From: JBOGGN01 sp050744165
GTDB taxonomy: Bacteria > Actinomycetota > Acidimicrobiia > Acidimicrobiales > Palsa-688
Direction of reading: 5' to 3'
NCBI GenBank assembly: GCA_050744165.1
Contig: JBOGGN010000310.1
Location: 1 to 8,121 of the forward strand
Length of the DNA stretch: 8,121 nucleotides
Shown here: positions 1 to 6,467 of the stretch, piece by piece
Layout: every line of letters starts with the position of its first letter
How positions within the stretch are numbered: the stretch's first letter is position 1
Program-made: the position numbers and the translations under genes
Notes under the pieces: model-generated
What the model saw: the letters and a program-made list of their open reading frames with translations, nothing else
What the model was told of the DNA's origin: nothing
Database searches by the model: none

Positions 1-231
1 GCTGGACTCGGCGGCCGAGCGGCCCCGGCGGGCGCCGGGGTAGTTGGGATGGAACGCCTCGCGGGTGCCCCCGGCGTCACCCGACCCCGAGAAGCCGCCC
101 CCGGAGCGGGCCGCCCGGGTCGAGACGGACCCGGGCGCCACGGCCGTGGCCGCAGAAGCCGCCGTCCCTGTCCCGTCGCCTCCGGCTCCGTCAGCTCCGG
201 GGCCGCCCGGAGTGGTTTCAGTGGTGCTCAT
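1..231 (-). CDS. Probable ABC-2 type transporter permease, N-terminal part only (cut by window edge)
   Basis: Translating the minus strand from the ATG at 231-229 gives 77 residues with no stop before the window edge. The ATG shares one base with the TGA of the ABC ATPase upstream (TGATG), so translation is very likely coupled. The visible part begins MSTTETTPGGPGADG and is rich in Gly, Ala, Ser and Thr, with no membrane segment. Near the edge it becomes more basic and ordered-looking (EAFHPNYPGARRGR). A DrrA-type ATPase is normally followed by its ABC-2 membrane partner, so that is the best guess, resting on position alone. A disordered N-terminal tail before the first membrane helix would fit, though it is long for this family. 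No permease motif is visible, so another membrane or secreted protein is possible. The reading frame is well supported by the overlap and by unbroken GC-rich codons; the function is inferred. Confidence 0.6.
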   Translation of the reverse strand, partial: MSTTETTPGGPGADGAGGDGTGTAASAATAVAPGSVSTRAARSGGGFSGSGDAGGTREAFHPNYPGARRGRSAAESS

Positions 232-1223
232 CAGTCCCGCAGCTCCTTTCCAGTGAGGTTGATGAAGACGGTCTCCAAGGTGGGCTCGGCCACCGACAGA
301 TCGAGCACGTCGAAGCCGTTGCGCTCGGCGACGCTCACGATCGGCGGCACGACACCGGAGGCGCCCTTGACGTGGACCCGCAGGGTGCCGTCGACCTCGG
401 TGGCCGAGGTGACGCCGACGACCTCGTCGGACAGCAGCTTGCCGAGGGCGGTCAGATCGCCCGCGGCATGGAGGGTCACGATGGAGTCGGCACCGACGGA
501 GGCCTTCAGACCGGCGGGGGTATCGAGGGCGAGGATTTTTCCATGGTCCATGATCGCCAGCCGATCACACAGCTGGTCGGCCTCCTCCATGTAGTGCGTG
601 GTCAGGAGGATGGTCTGACCACTCCCGTGCAACTCGCCGAGGATCTCCCAGAGGGCGATGCGGCTCTGCGGGTCGAGGCCCGCGGTGGGCTCATCCAGAA
701 ACAGGATGTCCGGCTTGTGCAGGATCGACCGCGCCACCATGAGCCGCTGGGCCATGCCGCCGGAGAGGGCGAAGACGGACTTCTTGGCCCAGTTGGACAG
801 CCGAAACTGCTCCAGGAGCTGCTCTGACGCCTGCTTAGCGTCTTTGGACGGCATACCGAACAGCCGGCCGTGGTAGTAGAGGTTCTCGAAGACGGTCAGC
901 GCCCGGTCGAGGGTGTTCTGCTGGGTGACCATCCCGATCACCTGCTTGGCTAGCGCCGGGTGGGCCACCACGTCGATGCCGCCCACGACGGCCGTGCCGC
1001 CCGTCGGGATGACCCGGGTGGTGAGCATGCCGACGGTCGTCGTCTTGCCGGCACCGTTGGGCCCGAGCAGGCCGAAAATCTCGCCTCGGCGTACGGTCAG
1101 GTTCAGCGCGTCGACGGCCTTGAAGTCGTTGCCGGGATAGGTCTTCGTCAAATTGACGATGCGGATGACCTCGTCGAGGTCGGAGGCCGCCGCCTCATTG
1201 CGATCAAGCTGGGTTGTGGACAT
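231..1223 (-). CDS. ABC transporter ATP-binding protein, DrrA/CcmA-like (drug or antibiotic export type)
   Basis: This 330-residue cytoplasmic ATPase would energise an ABC-2 exporter. All nucleotide-binding motifs are present in order: Walker A GPNGAGKTT (54-62), Q-loop glutamine in VTQQNT (101-102), signature LSGGM (153-157), Walker B ILFLDEP with catalytic Glu178 (173-179), D-loop GLDP (182-185) and switch His210. Residues from about 240 to the end form the extra C-terminal domain common in DrrA-like ATPases, ending ...PTLETVFINLTGKELRD. LSGGM instead of LSGGQ is usual in this subfamily. The ATG lies inside the last codons of marR (20-bp overlap) and has a strong GGAGGAGG sequence just upstream, which fixes the start. 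The next gene starts on the stop codon, so the three genes form one operon. Control by a MarR repressor suggests export of a toxic or signalling compound; the substrate cannot be told from sequence. Confidence 0.93.
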   Translation of the reverse strand: MSTTQLDRNEAAASDLDEVIRIVNLTKTYPGNDFKAVDALNLTVRRGEIFGLLGPNGAGKTTTVGMLTTRVIPTGGTAVVGGIDVVAHPALAKQVIGMVTQQNTLDRALTVFENLYYHGRLFGMPSKDAKQASEQLLEQFRLSNWAKKSVFALSGGMAQRLMVARSILHKPDILFLDEPTAGLDPQSRIALWEILGELHGSGQTILLTTHYMEEADQLCDRLAIMDHGKILALDTPAGLKASVGADSIVTLHAAGDLTALGKLLSDEVVGVTSATEVDGTLRVHVKGASGVVPPIVSVAERNGFDVLDLSVAEPTLETVFINLTGKELRD

Positions 1224-1644
1224 CAGCCTCCTCCGTGAAACGGTCTCGTATGCGGTTCAACAACATGGTGAGGGTCGCCTCCTCCTCGGCGGTGAACAGG
1301 CTCCGGAACTCCTTGTCCTGGATCTCGGCGAAGCTCTCCACCCGGTCCAGGTGGGCCTTCCCGGCGGCCGTGAGCTCTACCAGCGACACCCGCCGGTCCG
1401 CGGGGCTGCGCACCCGAGTGATGTAGCCATCGCTTTCCAGGCGGTCCAGATGATGGGTCATGGTGGGCCCCTCGATGCCGAGCGCCGTCGCCAGGTGCCG
1501 CTGGCTGACGGCGGGGTAGTAGGCGGCCATGCGGAGCACGATGTAGGTGTTGAGGGACGAGCCGACAGAGGCCAGGCGGCGGTCGAACTGCTCCCGCACC
1601 ACCTTGCCGGTCATGGCCAGCAACCGTCCTAGCCGCTCTTCCAT
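1204..1644 (-). CDS. MarR-family winged-helix transcriptional regulator
   Basis: A 146-residue DNA-binding dimer of usual MarR length. The winged helix-turn-helix is clear: LATALGIEGPTMTHHLDRLE (about residues 51-70) gives the helix-turn-helix, followed by DGYITRVRSPADRR, the beta wing with the family's conserved Asp-Arg-Arg (83-85). The N- and C-terminal helices form the dimer interface, and the ligand site would lie between. An in-frame ATG at 1665 would add seven residues (MLIIRTL), but it lies inside the spacer of an excellent promoter, so transcripts from that promoter could not contain it. I therefore chose the ATG at 1644, preceded by only a few untranslated bases. A palindrome covers the region just before this start, consistent with self-repression. 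The 3' end overlaps the ABC ATPase by 20 bp, so the regulator probably controls that transporter. Ligand unknown. Confidence 0.9.
   Translation of the reverse strand: MEERLGRLLAMTGKVVREQFDRRLASVGSSLNTYIVLRMAAYYPAVSQRHLATALGIEGPTMTHHLDRLESDGYITRVRSPADRRVSLVELTAAGKAHLDRVESFAEIQDKEFRSLFTAEEEATLTMLLNRIRDRFTEEADVHNPA
1227..1234 (-). promoter_or_regulatory. Strong ribosome binding site for the ABC ATPase, inside marR
   Basis: On the minus strand GGAGGAGG ends three bases before the ATG at 1223. It is the only clearly strong Shine-Dalgarno sequence in the window. It lies within the last coding codons of marR, so the ATPase can be translated both by coupling and by independent loading. It supports the 1223 start over later in-frame alternatives. 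Confidence 0.7.
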
Positions 1645-1656
1645 AAGAGTTCTTAT
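1643..1656. promoter_or_regulatory. Candidate MarR operator (14-bp palindrome)
   Basis: A perfect 6-bp inverted repeat with a 2-bp centre, ATAAGA-AC-TCTTAT on the minus strand. It spans the downstream edge of the -10 region, the expected transcription start and the first bases of the probable marR start codon. MarR dimers commonly bind short imperfect palindromes in their own promoter, so bound protein here would block transcription. The position and symmetry are seen directly; binding by this regulator is inferred. Confidence 0.5.
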
Positions 1657-1684
1657 TATTAGCATGCGAATCGTTAGTTGTCAA
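1655..1684 (-). promoter_or_regulatory. Sigma-70-type promoter of the marR-ABC operon
   Basis: The minus strand carries TTGACA (1684-1679), a perfect -35 match. After an 18-bp spacer comes AATAAT (1660-1655), five of six matches to the -10 consensus; TAATAA at 17 bp is the alternative register. Bases 1643-1684 are about 31 percent G+C (13 of 42), in sharp contrast to the GC-rich surroundings. The predicted transcription start, about seven bases after the -10, falls at about 1648, so the mRNA would have a leader of only about 4-6 bases before the ATG at 1644. Such near-leaderless mRNAs are common in actinobacteria. Confidence 0.7.
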
Positions 1685-1716
1685 ACGGTTGGAAAAGGGC
1701 CTCGCCTCTCTCTGCT

Positions 1717-1732
1717 CCCTTCGGCGGAAGGG
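1717..1732 (-). terminator. Weak candidate stem-loop in the glnE-marR gap
   Basis: CCCTTC and GAAGGG form a perfect 6-bp stem around a 4-base loop. It lies about 75 bases past the glnE stop and upstream of the marR promoter, where a terminator would be expected. The only T-rich run is CCTTTTCC, some 20 bases beyond the stem on the minus strand, so this is not a classical intrinsic terminator. It may be incidental in GC-rich DNA. Confidence 0.25.
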
Positions 1733-1745
1733 CTTGGGTGAGCGC

Positions 1746-1762
1746 GCTGGGGGCCCGCCAGC
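1746..1762 (-). terminator. Weak candidate stem-loop just after glnE
   Basis: GCTGG and CCAGC (5-bp stem, 7-base loop) lie about 45 bases after the glnE stop. No T-tract follows. Together with the hairpin at 1717-1732 it could help end glnE transcription, but each is weak alone. The rest of the 1685-1805 gap shows no gene. Confidence 0.18.
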
Positions 1763-1805
1763 CGAGCCACATGGTGCGCCGTAGGGCCGCCCTGTGCGCC
1801 ACCAG

Positions 1806-4607
1806 TCAGTCGGTGCGGCCGTAGAACAGCCGCTCCACCACCTGGCGGCACCGCCGGGTACGCCGCCGGTACTCCTCTCGCAGTTCGGTTGGTGTGGTTC
1901 CGAGGCTACGCGCCAGATGAGTGAGTACCGGTCCCGTTGCTGGCAGGGCGTCGCCGGGGAAGCCCCGCACGAGGTAGAGGCGGTTGCGGGTCTCCTCGCA
2001 GAAGCGGTAGGCGGCCCGCATCACCTCGGCGTCCTCGGCGTCAAGGGCCCCGGCGCCGGCGAGGGCGTCGAGGGCGGCCGTCGTGCCCTCGGCCCGGACA
2101 TGGTGCTGAAGTTGCAGCAGCTGGACCGTCCACTCCACGTCGGACAACGAGCCCCGCCCCAGCTTCAGGTGGAACTGGGGATCCTCGCCCGCCGGGATGC
2201 GCTCACGCTCGATGCGGGCCTTCATGCGGCGGATCTCCCGGACGTCGTTGTCGGTGAGGGCGGCCTGCCACACGAACGGCGAGGCGATCTCCTCCAACGC
2301 CCGTCCCACCTCGGGGTTACCCGCCACGAACCGACCCCGCAGCATCGCCTGGCGTTCCCAGAGCTTGGCCCATCGCTCGGTGTATCGCTGGTAGGCGGCC
2401 AGGCTGCGGGCGAGGGGACCCTGGCGGCCCTCGGGCCTGAGGTCGGCGTCGGTGGTCCACAGCCGGGTGGCCGGGGTGTCACCGTTGAGGTAGCGCATCA
2501 AGGCGGTCGCCGTGGCCTCACCGATCGCTGTCTGGTCGCTGTCGTACACGAACAGCACGTCGAGGTCGCTGGCATAGGACAGCTCGCCGCCGCCGAAGCG
2601 GCCCATGGCGATAACGGCAAAGGGGATCGCCGGCTTGATCTCGTCGAGGGCGGTTTCCAGCACCACCTCGGCCAGGGCGGACAGGCCGCGCTCAGTGGCC
2701 GAGATGTCCCGGAGACCGAGCACGTCGCCCGCCGCCAAGCGCAGCCACTCTGTTCGTACCAGGCGCTCCAAGCCGCGGCGGCGTTCGTCGGGGCCGGCGC
2801 GCCACGACAGAGAGGTGGCCGCTTGCACTCTCAGGTTGTGCCTCGCCGGCTCCGGCGCCGATGCCGGAGCCAAGGCGGCCAACGCTCGGGGAGGCATCTT
2901 CAGAGCAAAGGCGTTGGTTTCTGCCAGATCGCTGAGAAGCTCTGGTTGGTGTTCGAAGGCCCTTTGAAACAAAGGGCTCGTCCCTAGCAGGAGGCACAGC
3001 CTGCGGGCCGCTTCCGGGGACTCCCGGAAGAGGACGACGAGCTGATCCCTGCGGTGCTGGCCGCTCGACAGGCTTCGCAGGCCGAGCAGGCCGAGGTCCG
3101 GGTCGGGGGCGTCCGACAGCCATTCGAACAGCAGCGGGAGGAGTTGTTGCATCAGGCGTGAGGAGCGAGTGAAGCCCCGGGTCAGTTCCTGGACGGCTTG
3201 GCGGGTGCGTTCGGCATCGCTGAACCCGAAGGCCGCCAGTCGCTCGGCGATGGCGGCGCCGCTCAGGCCGGGGCCCGCCGCCTCCACGGTGTGGACCTTC
3301 TGTGTGGCCGGGAGTTGGGCGAAAGCTTCGAGGAGGGGTCGGAAGAACAGGCGTTGGTGGATGGAGCGCACCGTCGCCTGGTGGCGGCGTAGCTCTTCTT
3401 CGAAGTGGGCCGTGGCCGTGCTGGTGGCGTCGTCGCGAAAGCCCATGACCCGGGCCAGGCGGGTCCGGCCCGCGGTGTCGGTGGGCAGGGCGTGGACCTG
3501 CTGGTCCTCGACCAGCTGGAGGCGGTGCTCGGCGGCCCGCAGGAAGCGGTACGCCTGTTCGAGGGCATCGGCATCGGCGGTAGCGACGTAGCCGGCGCTG
3601 GCCAGCTCGGCGAGCGCGCTCAGCGTGGTTGGGGAACGCAGGGCGCTGTCAGCGCGGCCGTGGACTAGCTGCAGGAGCTGGACCGCGAACTCTATGTCGC
3701 GGATGCCGCCCGGGCCGCGTTTCAGCTCCCGGGCCGACATGCCCTTGCGGATGACCTCGCCTTCAGTGCGGGCCTTCATGGCCCGGACCTGGCGGAGGTC
3801 GTCGGCACCGAAGGGCCGGGTCCAGACCGCTTCCGCGGCGGCCCTCATGAACTCGACGCCAAGCGCTCGGTCCCCGGCCACTGCCCGGGCCTTGATCAGG
3901 GCCTGGAACTCCCACGTCTGGGCCCAGCGCTGCCAATAGGCCCGGTAGCTGTCGAGCGAGCGGGTGATTGGACCGCTGCGCCCCTCCGGGCGCAGGTCGA
4001 CATCGACGCGCCAGGACCGGCGGGCGATGGCCAGGGCCTTCTTGGGGTCGGCCTCCCCGACGAAGACGATGTCGATGTCGCTGGCGTAGTTGAGCTCCCG
4101 GCCGCCGAGCTTGCCCATCCCAATGACCGCCAGGTCGCGCCCGTCGAGGCCGCCGAGACGCAAGGCGTCGGCCAGCACCTCGTCGGCTAGAGATGCGAGG
4201 GCGCCGCCGGTCGCCTCCAAGGCGTCTATCCCGAGCAGGTCGCGGGCCGCGATGCGGAGCTGTTCCAGCTGCTTCCAGCGGGCCAGGGCTGCGGCGTCGT
4301 CGCGGGCCAGTTCGGGTCGATCGTCCAGTTGGGACAGCACTTCGAGCGCAGTCGAGTCGGTGACCAAAAGGCGGGCCATGCTGGAACTGGCCGATGCCAC
4401 CGCGACCACCGCGGCCAGCACCCCGGCGTCTTTGTGCAGCACCTCGGCGGCGTGCGGGAAGACCTCGGTCAGCCGCTCGATCGCCCGGGCGGCGGCCTGC
4501 GGGTCGGCGGAGCGCTCCACCGCCGCCGCGACCGCGGGGATGGCGAGGGCGGGCACCGCCCGCGATCGTACGAGCAACGGGCTCACCACCCGACTGGGTC
4601 GGCTCAC
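1806..4607 (-). CDS. glnE: Bifunctional glutamine synthetase adenylyltransferase/adenylyl-removing enzyme
   Basis: GlnE switches glutamine synthetase off by adding AMP to a tyrosine and on again by removing it phosphorolytically. The 933 residues are close to the usual length (E. coli about 946). Two nucleotidyltransferase domains are seen. The N-terminal adenylyl-removing domain has GMGKLGGRELNYASDIDI (163-180; Asp177, Asp179) and VDVDLRPEGRSGP (201-213). The C-terminal adenylylating domain has AMGRFGGGELSYASDLDV (667-684; Asp681, Asp683) and DADLRPEGRQGP (720-731). Each is followed by a helical region with the conserved patterns ELKRGPGGIRDIEF (294-307) and LKLGRGSLSDVEW (814-826). All metal-binding aspartates appear intact, so both activities are expected. 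The start is GTG at 4607 with no Shine-Dalgarno sequence; a 45-bp palindrome ends directly before it. The gene diverges from nadE, and no glnA or PII gene is in view. The loop between the acidic motifs is 14 residues shorter in the N-terminal copy. Confidence 0.96.
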   Translation of the reverse strand: MSRPSRVVSPLLVRSRAVPALAIPAVAAAVERSADPQAAARAIERLTEVFPHAAEVLHKDAGVLAAVVAVASASSSMARLLVTDSTALEVLSQLDDRPELARDDAAALARWKQLEQLRIAARDLLGIDALEATGGALASLADEVLADALRLGGLDGRDLAVIGMGKLGGRELNYASDIDIVFVGEADPKKALAIARRSWRVDVDLRPEGRSGPITRSLDSYRAYWQRWAQTWEFQALIKARAVAGDRALGVEFMRAAAEAVWTRPFGADDLRQVRAMKARTEGEVIRKGMSARELKRGPGGIRDIEFAVQLLQLVHGRADSALRSPTTLSALAELASAGYVATADADALEQAYRFLRAAEHRLQLVEDQQVHALPTDTAGRTRLARVMGFRDDATSTATAHFEEELRRHQATVRSIHQRLFFRPLLEAFAQLPATQKVHTVEAAGPGLSGAAIAERLAAFGFSDAERTRQAVQELTRGFTRSSRLMQQLLPLLFEWLSDAPDPDLGLLGLRSLSSGQHRRDQLVVLFRESPEAARRLCLLLGTSPLFQRAFEHQPELLSDLAETNAFALKMPPRALAALAPASAPEPARHNLRVQAATSLSWRAGPDERRRGLERLVRTEWLRLAAGDVLGLRDISATERGLSALAEVVLETALDEIKPAIPFAVIAMGRFGGGELSYASDLDVLFVYDSDQTAIGEATATALMRYLNGDTPATRLWTTDADLRPEGRQGPLARSLAAYQRYTERWAKLWERQAMLRGRFVAGNPEVGRALEEIASPFVWQAALTDNDVREIRRMKARIERERIPAGEDPQFHLKLGRGSLSDVEWTVQLLQLQHHVRAEGTTAALDALAGAGALDAEDAEVMRAAYRFCEETRNRLYLVRGFPGDALPATGPVLTHLARSLGTTPTELREEYRRRTRRCRQVVERLFYGRTD

Positions 4608-4668
4608 GGTGGCCCGAATACCTACCCGATGGCGGTAGTTATTCGGGTCACCCGGCTGGGGTCGGCTC
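4596..4668. repeat. 10-bp direct repeats flanking the glnE/nadE palindrome
   Basis: GGGTCGGCTC occurs at 4596-4605 (across the first glnE codons) and again at 4659-4668. The copies lie 63 bp apart, about six helical turns, on either side of the inverted repeat at 4608-4652. They could be paired protein sites or chance in GC-rich DNA. Confidence 0.3.
4608..4652. promoter_or_regulatory. 45-bp imperfect inverted repeat between divergent glnE and nadE
   Basis: The left arm GGTGGCCCGAATACCTACC (4608-4626) and right arm GGTAGTTATTCGGGTCACC (4634-4652) are reverse complements at 17 of 19 positions, around a 7-base centre. The mismatched pairs are 4612/4648 and 4621/4639. The repeat ends one base before the glnE GTG and fills about half of the 95-bp gap. 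As DNA it could be the site of a dimeric or tetrameric regulator of both genes. As RNA it would form a long hairpin in the leader of whichever gene is transcribed across it, more stable on the plus strand because 4612/4648 can form G-U. No T-tract follows on either side, which argues against a terminator. I do not recognise it as a known regulator's motif. Confidence 0.6.
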
Positions 4669-4687
4669 GGGTGGGCGCCTCGGGCCG

Positions 4688-4693
4688 TAGCCT
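4688..4693 (+). promoter_or_regulatory. Possible -10 element of nadE
   Basis: TAGCCT fits the loose actinobacterial TANNNT -10 pattern and would place the transcription start about three bases before the ATG at 4703, giving a nearly leaderless mRNA. There is no good -35 at 17-18 bp upstream (only GC-rich sequence). The GGGAG at 4694-4698 could instead be a close-set ribosome binding site, in which case the promoter lies further upstream. The two readings compete. Confidence 0.25.
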
Positions 4694-4702
4694 GGGAGCG
4701 AA

Positions 4703-6415
4703 ATGACCGTGCTGCGAGTGGCGCTGTGCCAGCTGAACACCGTGGTCGGCGACCTGGGCGGCAACGCCGAGCGGATCGTGTCCGCCCTCGGAACGGCCGA
4801 CGCCGCGGGGGCTGACCTGGCGGTGTTCCCGGAGCTGGCCATCATGGGCTACCCGCCCGAAGACCTTCTCTTGAAGCCGGGCTTCGTTGCCGACAACCAG
4901 GTGGCGCTGGCCAAGGTGGCGGCCGCCACGAACGGTTGCGCCGCCGTGGTGGGCTTCGTCGACGCTGGGATGGACCTCTACAACGCGGCCGCGGTGTGCG
5001 CCTTCGGCCAGGTCCAAGGCGTGTACCACAAGCAGGTACTGCCCAACTACGGCGTGTTCGACGAGAAGCGGTACTTCGTCGCCGGCACCGGTGCACGGCA
5101 GCTGTACCTGATCGGAGGGGTCCGGGTCGGTGTGTCGATCTGCGAGGACGCGTGGGATCCGGCGGGGCCTATCGCCGCTCAGGCGGCGGGCGGGGCGGAG
5201 CTCATGGTCAACCTCAACGCGTCGCCGTACTACCGGGGCCGGCTGGCGGAGCGGGCCAGGATGCTGGCCACCCGGGCTGCCGACGCCTCCTGTGTCCTGG
5301 TGTACGTGAACCTGGTCGGGGGCCAGGACGAGCTGGTCTTCGACGGGGCCTCGGTCGTGATGGGTGCCAACGGCGACGTGGTCTGCTCGGCATCCCAGTT
5401 CGAAGAGACCGTGACCGTGGTGGACCTCGACGTCCGGCCCGTCTTTCACAAGCGATTGCTCGATCCCAGGGGCCGAGCGGAATCGCCGCCCCTGCCGGTC
5501 GTGCCCGTCAGCGAGGACCGGCACGATTCCCATACCACCCCGCGCCTGGCGGCCTCGGTGGCACCGGCCCTTCCGGTGGAGGCCGAGATCTACCGGGCGC
5601 TGGTGCTCGGTACCGGCGACTACGTCCGCAAGAACGGGTTCTCCGACGTGGTCGTGGGTCTTTCCGGCGGCATCGATTCCTCGCTCGTGGCGACGGTGGC
5701 GGCCGACGCCCTCGGGCCCGAGCACGTGCATGGAATCGCCTTGCCGTCGCGCTTCTCCAGCGACCACTCGCTGGGCGACGCCCGGGAACTGGCCGTTCGC
5801 CTTGGCATCGACCTCCAGGTCATCCCGATCGAGGCGGCGCACGTCGCGTTCGAGCAGATGCTGGCGCCCACCTTCGTCGGGCGGCCCGCCGACCTGACCG
5901 AGGAGAACCTTCAGAGCCGCATCCGCGGCGTGACTCTGATGGCCATGTCGAACAAGTTCGGGTGGATGGTCCTCACGACGGGCAACAAAAGCGAGTTGGC
6001 GGTGGGGTACTCGACCCTGTACGGCGACACTGCGGGCGGGTTCGCAGTGATCAAGGACGTGTTCAAGACGATGGTGTACCGGCTATGCCGCTGGCGCAAC
6101 CAGCAGGGGCCGCCCCCCATTCCGGAGGCGGTGCTGGAGAAGCCGCCATCGGCGGAGTTGCGGCCCGACCAGCGCGACGACCAGAACCTGCCGGCATACG
6201 AGGCGCTCGACCCCATCCTGGAGGCCTACGTGGAGGCCGACCTGACCGCCGCGGAACTGGTGGAGGCCGCCTTTGACGAGGAGCTGGTGCGCCAGGTGGT
6301 GCGGCTGGTCGACCTGGCCGAATACAAGCGACGCCAGAACCCGCCTGGCGTGCGGGTCACGCCAAAAGCCTTCGGCCGCGACCGCCGGATGCCCATCACC
6401 AACCGGTACCGCTAA
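4703..6415 (+). CDS. nadE: Glutamine-dependent NAD+ synthetase
   Basis: This enzyme carries out the last step of NAD+ biosynthesis: nicotinate adenine dinucleotide is activated with ATP and amidated using ammonia from glutamine. The 570 residues contain two domains. The N-terminal nitrilase-like glutaminase (about 1-265) has the triad Glu44 (VFPELA), Lys110 (VYHKQVLPNYGVFDE) and Cys147 (SICEDAW). The C-terminal synthetase (about 290-570) has the ATP pyrophosphatase loop SGGIDSS (321-327), LTTGNKSE (424-431), GDTAGGFAVIKD (441-452) and the typical ending TPKAFGRDRRMPITNRYR. Ammonia should pass between the sites through an internal tunnel. The protein is complete and shorter than the M. tuberculosis enzyme (679 aa), matching the more compact bacterial form. 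The start is ATG with GGGAG a few bases upstream. It diverges from glnE across a palindrome; a membrane protein gene follows 52 bp later. Confidence 0.97.
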   Translation: MTVLRVALCQLNTVVGDLGGNAERIVSALGTADAAGADLAVFPELAIMGYPPEDLLLKPGFVADNQVALAKVAAATNGCAAVVGFVDAGMDLYNAAAVCAFGQVQGVYHKQVLPNYGVFDEKRYFVAGTGARQLYLIGGVRVGVSICEDAWDPAGPIAAQAAGGAELMVNLNASPYYRGRLAERARMLATRAADASCVLVYVNLVGGQDELVFDGASVVMGANGDVVCSASQFEETVTVVDLDVRPVFHKRLLDPRGRAESPPLPVVPVSEDRHDSHTTPRLAASVAPALPVEAEIYRALVLGTGDYVRKNGFSDVVVGLSGGIDSSLVATVAADALGPEHVHGIALPSRFSSDHSLGDARELAVRLGIDLQVIPIEAAHVAFEQMLAPTFVGRPADLTEENLQSRIRGVTLMAMSNKFGWMVLTTGNKSELAVGYSTLYGDTAGGFAVIKDVFKTMVYRLCRWRNQQGPPPIPEAVLEKPPSAELRPDQRDDQNLPAYEALDPILEAYVEADLTAAELVEAAFDEELVRQVVRLVDLAEYKRRQNPPGVRVTPKAFGRDRRMPITNRYR

Positions 6416-6419
6416 GACC

Positions 6420-6456
6420 CGCCCCGGGGGGGCGAGGCCGAACGGCTACGTTCGGC
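6420..6456 (+). other. Two adjacent stem-loops between nadE and the next gene
   Basis: Directly after the nadE stop, CGCCCC (6420-6425) can pair with GGGGCG (6429-6434). Then GCCGAAC (6437-6443) pairs perfectly with GTTCGGC (6450-6456) around a 6-base loop. Neither is followed by a T-run, so a standard terminator is unlikely. They may be RNA-end or attenuation structures, or reduce read-through. The last stem ends 11 bases before the next ATG, where a ribosome would have to load, and no Shine-Dalgarno sequence is seen there. Confidence 0.35.
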
Positions 6457-6467
6457 GCTTCGTGGCG

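Noticed and set aside
153..157. LSGGM in place of LSGGQ in the ABC ATPase (residue numbers) as a defect
   Set aside because: LSGGM is common in DrrA-like ATPases, and every other catalytic motif is intact.
1645..1665. Longer MarR start at ATG 1665
   Set aside because: The ATG is inside the spacer of the best promoter in the window and has no ribosome binding site. It is still possible if a promoter exists further upstream.
1794..2987. Long open frame (397 codons) on the plus strand opposite glnE
   Set aside because: The minus-strand frame encodes an unmistakable GlnE with all motifs. The plus-strand product is a low-complexity Gly/Arg/Leu-rich shadow, expected in high-GC DNA.
4622..5842. 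Long open frame (406 codons) on the minus strand opposite nadE
   Set aside because: It is antisense to a clear NadE, rich in His, Arg, Gly and Val with no recognisable domain, and it would run through the glnE/nadE control region.
4936..6276. Plus-strand open frame of 446 codons overlapping nadE in another frame
   Set aside because: The product is Arg/Gly/Pro-rich and domain-free, a frame shadow of nadE.
6273..6467. N-terminal extension of the first GT-C-like gene into nadE
   Set aside because: The 65 extra residues overlap coding nadE, are Arg/Thr/Trp-rich and unlike a membrane protein start. ATG 6468 places the first helix normally.
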